The notes under the pieces are model-generated. The model was not told where the DNA came from, ran no database searches, and was given only the letters and a program-made list of their open reading frames with translations. 64,000 nucleotides of DNA from Cardinalis cardinalis (lineage: Eukaryota; Chordata; Aves; Passeriformes; Cardinalidae), in contig JACDOX010000003.1 of assembly GCA_014549065.1 (NCBI GenBank), positions 16,371,877 through 16,435,876 on the forward strand, written 5' to 3'. Within the stretch, counting starts at the first letter, position 1. Each line of letters starts with the position of its first letter. Below are positions 55,861 through 64,000 of this stretch, piece by piece. A program made the position numbers and the translations under genes.

Positions 55861-58800
55861 CCCTTAATGCAAATTCACTTATTTTTTAACATATTTTGGA
55901 ATATTTAATTATCAGACTGTGTCTTTAATTAAATGCAGNCACAGAAGGAAATTTGAGTTTGGAGTACTAAAGATGCAGGTTGNGAAAGAAGAAAATGGTA
56001 TCAATGAAGGAAAAAAAACCAANAAGAGNGAAAAAATAGGAGACTGGGTGAAATAGGAATAACCCTATTTCTTTNAACCTTAGACAGGAAAGCTTTTACT
56101 GAGTGCTGTAAAAATGAATTTAGAGTGCAAGAAAAAGGAATTTCTAATTAAAGTTAATTAGGCCAGAGAATGCTATGGGGAATGAAGCTGTAGATGGAGA
56201 GTTAAAAAGGAACATGGAGACAGTTGTGGGTAACAAAATGAGAGAGTAAAAGTTATGGATGAGTAGGAGAAAAAGGAGCACATTCCTCTGCTACAGAGGG
56301 AGAGGATGCAAGAAGCAGTAACAGCCAACAGAAAGCAAACTAGAGAATTTACTGGAGAAAATAAAATGTGATAGCTTTGAGGGGCAAAGCACAAACAGCA
56401 GAGACTATCTGCTGAACAAATATCAGGATTAAAAATAATTCAAAATACAGACTGATTTATTAAATTGGGTTTTGATATAATGAAAAATTAAATTTGATAC
56501 TTAAATGAATGGAAAACAGTTGCACATGTCATGCAAGGAAAAAAACCACAACACATAAAAGAACTAGAAAGATCACAGATGCACAAAATTATGGTTTATG
56601 CACCTCTGCAATATCCTGCTGTGAGTCACCTTCCATCTAAATAAAACCTTTGACACTTTATTCTAACAGATTACCTAAAAACATGATACAATAAATTAAA
56701 TGTTCCTCGTGTATTAAAATATATGGATTTCTTTTTCTGCATGAAAGTTTCCAGCAATTTGTGTCTTGTCTTGGCAACAGAATCTAGTATAAAACATAAA
56801 AGGATTTGCCAAAAGCTGATTTGCTAGAGCTCTTACAAATAAAATAACATAAACACTTTAGAATGCTTAGAAGATGTGAAGACANGTGAGGGTAGATGTG
56901 AAGAGTACAGAGCTCTTGTGCCTGTCAGGAGACAATCAGTGTGAAAAAAGCTATTTATACTTATTTACACTAACTAAAAATAACAAATTTCCTTCTGTAA
57001 TATATTTATTAATGTATAAATAAATAAAACTACATGTATTTTTTAAGTGTGTTGGTAATAGCACCTAGAAAGCATCATAAGAGAAATGCTTCAGATCACA
57101 GCTGTATTTTATGCAAACATTTACTATCACNCATTGCAATTAGAAAAGCACATTGGTTACAGTAATAAAACTATACAGATAGCTTATTTGCATTGTAAAC
57201 GGCAATCTGTTTTTAAATAAGACTATGACTGAATAGAGTACAGGCAAGAGAACTAATTTTTTTTAAACTAAGTTAATATCCATTAAAGCCACACTGAGTG
57301 GGATTACATGGGTATAGCTCACAGGAACATCTGGCTGTGTACTTAGTGCAGACTCCTTTCTAAGCAACAAGCAACAGAGCACATTGAGCTAAACCTAGCG
57401 TCAAATATTTAAATTTATTTCAGCTTTTTTCACAGATCAGAGAGAAAGATAGTGTAGTTTTTCACTAAAACAAAATGGAAGACCTTGCAAGGACATTTTA
57501 ATCTTCAGGCTTTCAAATTATCTGTATTGTATTAGACATTACCTTTAAAAAACAGCCAATAAAAAAACTGAAAAAACTCTTCTTTGTTTTAATTTTTTTT
57601 CTTCTTTAACCTTCCTTAGCAGCACCAGCAAATGGCTGGTGCAGGGTCAGTGCAGAACTCCAAGCATCCTGACACAGAAGGCAACAAACAGAACCCCNTC
57701 AGGAGCTCATAAAGTGCATCACATTCACTTGTGTAGGCTCATACACTGCATTTCCCCTCTGGGACTGGAAGTACATTTCTTGTGCTACCAGAAAAGTCAC
57801 CTGCAAAACCTTCACCTTCCCTGTAGCATGGTGAGTAGCTCACCGTCAGGCATGTCCCTCAATTAGTGAGAACGTTACAGCACAGATCAACATTGTTCTT
57901 TTGTTTCTAGGAGAGAAATATCTGCTATAAACAACCTTTCAGGCTGTTAGCCAAATTAAGTGACCTCTTGAAAGAAGAGTTTAGCACACTCAGGCTAGCA
58001 TCTGTACAAAGGTTTCCTATGTAGTACAGTTAAGCTTAGTATGAGACACCCCAAGAGTGGAGAGAAACCAGTGTTAAACCAAACAGAAAGATGCCCCAGC
58101 CACACTTTACCCTATCTGCATGGCACATATCTGACAGGCAAATCCCATATTTAGAGAAGATTGTAGCTGAAGTCTCTATGTATTTGGCACATACAGATAT
58201 TCCCCACTATCTTGTTAATCACTGAGTGCTAGCTACATATTTTTTCTGCTTATAAGCAACACTTAAATTTACATGAATCTACTTACAATTAGGATGCAAT
58301 ACCTTAATGAAAATTATAGTGTCTTTATAATAAAAAGATTTTCTAGTATAAAAAGGGGTAGAAAAAGAATAACTTTTAGCACATGAGTTTTTAGTTGCCA
58401 CTCTTAAGGTTACAACAGAATGGCTAAGCAGGAGGAATGTTTTATCTACATATATATACACNTAAATTTGTGCTTCAGTTGAGGTAAAAGTCACATTAGC
58501 CTTTTTATATAGCTCATATTCTTCCTGTTTTGTAATGAACCCTTTAGAAAAGCTTCCCATACTGTTTGATCTTTTAACTTTTTTATCTAGAAAAACTCTG
58601 GGAAGAAGTTCAACGAGGAATGAGAACAGTTGTTGGTGCTTTCTCATTCCAGATCTGTTGCACACAGCTCACACTCATTCAGGGCTCAGATTAACCCAGT
58701 TCATTTTAACAGGAGATAATTAAAAAAAATTAGGCATAATAAATTATATTTCATCCAAAAGGCTCTTAAAATGCTTTATAGACTCTATACACAGATCACT

Positions 58801-61800
58801 CCATCAGTCACTGAAAGCAAGTACCTCTGGGATGAAATGCAACAACTGTTCCACGGGGCATGGCAGAGGAGAGGAAGTGAGGAATACCAGCACATCGAAT
58901 TGCAATTGCAGGGGGAATTTAGGTAGGAAGAATGTAATTACCCCGTTTGGAGCCTGGCCAGACCACGGGGGTTAACATCTTATAAAGAGCCCTCTGAGAA
59001 TTTTAACAACCCCTAGTGCTCAGGACCTTTAATTTATATTAGCCCTCAGGAGCAAGGCTAACTGCTCTGCTCAACTGGGTTTGTGCGCTGCAGGAAACGG
59101 GGAAAATCAACTTCTAGCTGTTCTCTGCTTCCACCCAACTACTAAGCAGATTAATACTACTTAGGCTGCAACTTTTCATGAAAATGCAGCAGAAGGCAAC
59201 AGGAATGAAAAGTGCACAGAATCAGAGCTGTTCTTAATTGATCTTTTTCAAGCTACAGAGGAACAAAAATGTTTCCTATTNCAAAACGTCCTAACTCCTC
59301 ATACACAAAGCACTTGAGATATCTCAGATGGTATAAGAATAAATAAACATTATAAAGATATACAGGTTGGGAATACAGCATCAGAAACACATATTCCCTC
59401 TCCAAATCAGCTTCTCAGAAAGAGCATGAAACTCAAGCACGTGTACAGATCAGTTAGTTTCTTAAATGAAACTAACAGTTGTCACCAATTATTCTAATAT
59501 ATCTGACGCATGGACATTTTAAGAGAAAGAAAAGGCAACNATGAAAATAAGAAGGATGAGTAGGTAAAAGAAATAGAAGCATGCAGTTCATCTTACTTTT
59601 TTGTCAGTGTCACCTTAAAGGAATTTAAAAAAACAAAGTAGACCTGTTTCCAAGCTTCTTTGCTCTAAAATAAAATATCAAGTGAGGCTGTAATGGAGTN
59701 TGGCTTTTCACTCCCATTGAACCAAAAACATTTAGAGCAAATTCTAAGAGACTGCCCAATACTCTTTGAAATGGTTTACATTATGCATCCATAACCCACA
59801 GAAGCGTCTTATTTTTCAACTAGGTTACACACAATTCAGAGTAATTTAANTTTTTTATCGTAGTCTAATGTAATGTAGTGCAGATTTTTTTTACTTCATT
59901 GTTTTTAAACTTCTGAATGGCCCCAGGGTTGTATTTCCTTTGCCTTTAGCTGATTTATTTCGTTCGCTTCAGACATGCCTAATAATAAAAGTATAACGGT
60001 ATTCTATATTATTTTCTCTTAAAGCCCCGTATTTGTTTTACCTTATAATGAGAAACTGAAAGAAGAAACAAGAGGCTTCTCCAAATCCAGCAAAGCAGAG
60101 CCCTTTGGCTTGTAAATATTCCTTGGGCACAGCAGAGAAGCTGTATATCACATAGACAACACTATTGCTGCAGGAGATTTGTGATTTATACTAATTAGCA
60201 AAGCCACCTTGACGAACAGAAAACAAAGGGCAGAACAGTTCAGTGCTGATGCAGATTTCCAACATTAGGTTTAAGTTTCACAGGAAATACCGAAGACCAG
60301 TGGTTACAGGAATCTCACAGTGCTGGTACATATCTGGGAGTCCTGGCTGGAGGAACGTCAGTCAGAGGCACAAATCATTGAGTGATTTGTATCATGCAGT
60401 CTTACCCCAGACTCATCAGCTCTGAGTGCTCTGAGGAAGAGTGGACAGCCCCTGCTTTTTTAAGAGGATTCACAGACCAGGACTTTTAACTACAGAAAAA
60501 TCTTTGAAAAAGCACATCCTTCAGTTTTTTATGTAAGCCCATCATGCAAGGCTGCTCCATATCCCTGCAGCTGTAAGGGAGAACTTGTCTTGCTACAGGT
60601 GTTCATGCTCAAACAGCTTTCAGTACTGGACTGGTGCGCTCCTCTTCTCTTCCCCAAACAGCTCTGGTGTATTTCTCAAGGGTTGTTTAGGAGCCTAATA
60701 TTTTTCACTGAGTCTCAAGATTACATGATCTTTTTCGAGTCCCTAAGAAGTAGATTTTGAAAAGCATTTAGGCACATGAAGCTTTTCACATGTGCTCATC
60801 CCTGACTTCTGAGCATTTAGAAAATCTCCAGTGCTGGTTGAGAATCTGTCTCCCCTTCTTTATGTTTAAAAGCTTGCAATTTTGGGTTTGGTCATCTTTA
60901 AAGTCCATAAAAGGCAGAAGTTTGTAACTCAAGAACTCAGAATGCGTTACAGAGTATAGATCTGCTCTGAGGTCTGAGTTCATTCCATGTACACAGAAAC
61001 TGATATGAACAGGTAGGTTAATTTTACAGATTATACGTGTAACTTTGACCATGTAAAGAATTGGTCAAAGTTAAAAACTAATTAATTTTTCATATCGACA
61101 ATGTAGAGGTCATGTCAGCTTGTTGGCAAATAAGAGCAAAAAGCAGTGACTTGAGACAGATTTTTCCCCTTATAGCGATCACACCGTGCAAATTATCATG
61201 TACATACATTAATCTCATGTTTTCACTTTTTACTTAACTAAAGCATCACAGGCCATGGAGCAATTTTTGTCCTCCTGCTTACTAGAAATGCTGTCCCTCC
61301 CAGCGCCACTAAGGAGGAGACCTGTGAGCATACACACTGCTTTCAAGCTATTTGTGCCTCACTTTGAATGTAGTAAATGTGGCACAAGCAAAGAAAGTGC
61401 TACACACATAATTACAAAATGCAGAACACTCTACGCAGACAACNTCAGGATGGATTAAGGAGTTGTTCCAATTAGGTTCCTGTGCAACAAACAGCTACTA
61501 AGTGTTCCTCTGAACATGAAATGGATCATTAAAATATGACCAATTGAAAAATGCATCAAAACTCACTCTGGCTCAAGAAGCTTAAAAAGCAGAAATATCT
61601 ATACCATCAAAACATAAGTATAATCTTTTCCATGCAGCAACAATAAAAAAGGAGCACTTATGTGATTTGCAGGGTCAGCACTGCTAATTTATGGCAAGGC
61701 CATGGTGAACTGAGTACCCTTTTTGTNTTTCTCAAAATACATGCTATCCTACAGATGCAGCACACTGTGTCACAGATGCCCAATAATTAAACAACACGGA

Positions 61801-64000
61801 CAACTTCATGTAGTTGTTTGCTATGACCTATTGAAAAACTAACAAAACCCAGCAGTTCTTAGGCTTAATACAAGGTGCAGAAAAACAAGGACTGTATTTT
61901 GCCCCATTGGTTAAGGGGAACAAAAGTGGCCATGTATCTTAACACCTGGGAAAAGTCAGGGCATGCACAGCTGGCCGCGAGCTGGTCACACATTCCTGAG
62001 TTTACAATTACAGCTAGTGTTCTCAAACCAGCCTCACTGACAAGCAGTTGCAGATGGCCAAAACGCTTATGTATGGAAAGAGCTTTACTCAGCAAAACTT
62101 AGAAAAATAATGTATCAATAGGAACACTTGTATCTGTATATGGAGCACTTTCCCAGTGATGTTTTCTTCAGTTAGCCCACAGGTCATGTCATAGAAACTC
62201 CCACAAAACAGGAAAACTTTTGTGTTGNACATCATATAGATCATTTGGTACCAGCATATCATTTCCCCCTAAAGTAGAGTTCCCATGTAGTTAAAATGGG
62301 GAAACTCTATCAGTGTGTTCAGCTACCAGATTTGTCAAGAGCCAGCCCCACCGCCAGTCCTCTTCCCAATACTCCAGTTTGATGAGGGGACAAAGGNGCA
62401 TCATAAGGATCATTTGTGTACACAGCTTCACACTTCTGACACTTGGGTGAACAGCTAGCAACATTGTAAAGAATGAAAACTTGAGAAAAAAAAAGTACTG
62501 TTTTCTCTCTCTTCAGCAGTGATGTTTAAGAAAATACACTTACATGAAGCCTTCTTTGAGGCTTACTGAAACAATCACAATTCAAACATGATAAAAACTG
62601 AAAAATTACCTGCTTAGATATGAGAAGAGAAAATGAAGGCTTTTGTTGTTTGCAAAACCATCCTTATATGACACTTCTTTAAGGATGGGATGATCAAATG
62701 ATTGGGTGCAATTTTTTGTGATGCTGAAAGCATGGACACAATATAAAATAAACTACAGCAGTTATTATTGTGTTAAAACACAGGAGGAAAAATATATTTA
62801 AGTTAAATATCTAAGATGCTTTTANTTAGTAGTTTTCAAGCTCCTGGAGTGTCTAGCAAAATTTATACAAGAATTGTTATAATAAAAATCATTAGACTTT
62901 GCATCAAACATGGCCAGAGCCAGCAATCAGGACAGCAATAACAACTGAAATTTGAACTAGGGCATTGATGATTATTTGCACCACTAAGTAAAATCCTCTT
63001 TCATAAGAAAATAAGTGCTATCTTTTCCAGAACAGAATATGCAAAAATTGCATCAAGGTATAACATTTAAAATGCAAAATTTTTTCAATTAAAAAATGCA
63101 GTATAAGAACAAACACACAGGAGTACTGCTTGTGCCTGCTGTTCCCTGAGCAAGAGCCCTGTTACTGGGATTAGTANAGGGCACCACATGAACATCCTTC
63201 TGCACATGAGCAGCAAGACTAAAAGGTCACTATGGTTTTAATTTACTATTTGCTATAAAACTCATCTCTTAAACTGACTTTGCATATGTTTCTCAGTTAT
63301 CACGCATACCTTGAAGTCAACAAATCAGAGGTTAGATTACAAATCACTCAGAGCAAACTTGTATTCATGCTCTGTCCCAAACCAGCTGAGAGTAGAGTAG
63401 ACCTCTCCAAAGCTTCTGGCTGTCCATTTTATTGGGCCTTACTCTGCACTGCCTGAGACAGGGATATGTCCCTCTCTGAAGGTTAGGGAATTTTGCCAGA
63501 GTAAAGAGTACAGGACCTGACCTCTTGAATAGCAGTAGCCACATAGTTCTCTTAAAACTATTAAGATTTGCACACAACAAAATCTCATTATTAAAAATAT
63601 TTAAAATAANGAGGATGATACTCAATTTTGTAGGTTCCTATTCGTGAAAATATCTAAGTCTCCTAAAAGAGAATTTGTTGTGAGGTAAATTTTGAACGTG
63701 AATATTCCTTTCTGCATATTGAGCTTTTCAAAGATTATTTTATTTAGCTTGTAACTACTAGCACAAATGCTGATTCTAAATATATCTGCTGAACTCTAAA
63801 TGACTTCTGTTTATAGAAATAGGACATAACAAGCTATTAAATCTTCCTTACAACAAACTGCAATGCCAAAATACTTGCTCCAGATTTCTGAGCTAGAGTT
63901 AAAAAGACTTAGACTGGTAACCAGAATAACACCGGCAAGAGAGTTATTGCACTGTATTTTGTCATTCAAACCTCTCTTTAAATGGACTTGATTTTTATTA

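Larger units (their letters stand above)
52741..64000. other. Intergenic DNA, no gene recognised
   Basis: AT-rich with scattered Ns and simple repeats. A minus-strand open frame at 58279-58665 (128 codons, one N) contains a coding-like central stretch around KRSNSMGSFSKGF but has no known family. By synteny PMS1 would lie further right on the minus strand. Confidence 0.55.

Noticed and set aside
39050..64000. Search for PMS1 C-terminal exons on the minus strand
   Set aside because: No frame resembles the MutL-type C-terminus of PMS1. Small exons cannot be fully excluded by eye.

Overview
The window is bird nuclear DNA. It carries one clearly recognisable protein-coding gene, myostatin (MSTN/GDF8), on the + strand in three exons: 32869-33241, 35063-35436 and 37570-37950. 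The exons join to 1,128 nt (375 codons plus stop). Both introns have GT/AG ends, and the exon sizes match my recollection of the vertebrate gene. A bird source is suggested by 3' fragments of CR1 LINEs ending in the ATTCTGTG tail repeat, low repeat content, AT-rich intergenic DNA and a myostatin protein of avian type. I cannot fix the species from sequence alone; a songbird is plausible but unproven.

Layout. 0-6 kb: non-coding flank with one reverse CR1 fragment. 6.2-7.75 kb: a strong CpG island broken by a 150-N gap at 7477-7626. A CCAAT box and a TTTAAA element suggest minus-strand transcription. Known amniote synteny (PMS1 - MSTN - C2orf88 - HIBCH, with C2orf88 opposite to MSTN) makes this a candidate 5' end of C2orf88 (smAKAP), whose coding exon is not seen here. 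7.8-9.5 kb: two longer CR1 3' fragments in opposite orientation. 9.5-32 kb: mostly non-coding, with two short tandem duplications, a (TAAA)n microsatellite, a CpG-rich patch at 29.1 kb, and a minus-strand open frame at 25.6-26.1 kb that ends a 69-codon segment at a consensus GTAAGT donor. 32.1-38.97 kb: MSTN promoter (forkhead-like sites, CCAAT, two TATA-like elements), exons, introns and 3' UTR with a miR-27-type 8-mer and two poly(A) signals. 39-64 kb: gene desert toward the expected PMS1 side, with a CpG-enriched patch at 44 kb, one short CR1 tail and one LTR-like avian repeat fragment at 52.5 kb.

MSTN encodes a secreted TGF-beta family precursor that limits skeletal muscle growth. The signal peptide, N-glycosylation sequon, tolloid-type cleavage position, RSRR furin site and all nine mature-domain cysteines are intact, so the gene looks functional.

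Isolated single Ns occur about 3-4 per kb in the outer parts of the window but are absent from 26341 to 37040, a span covering the MSTN upstream region, exons 1-2 and most of intron 2. If the Ns mark ambiguous or heterozygous bases, this is a tract of low diversity or of different assembly origin. The most interesting leads are that trough, the orphan minus-strand exon candidate at 25.9-26.1 kb, the minus-strand CpG-island promoter, and a perfect hairpin in intron 1.
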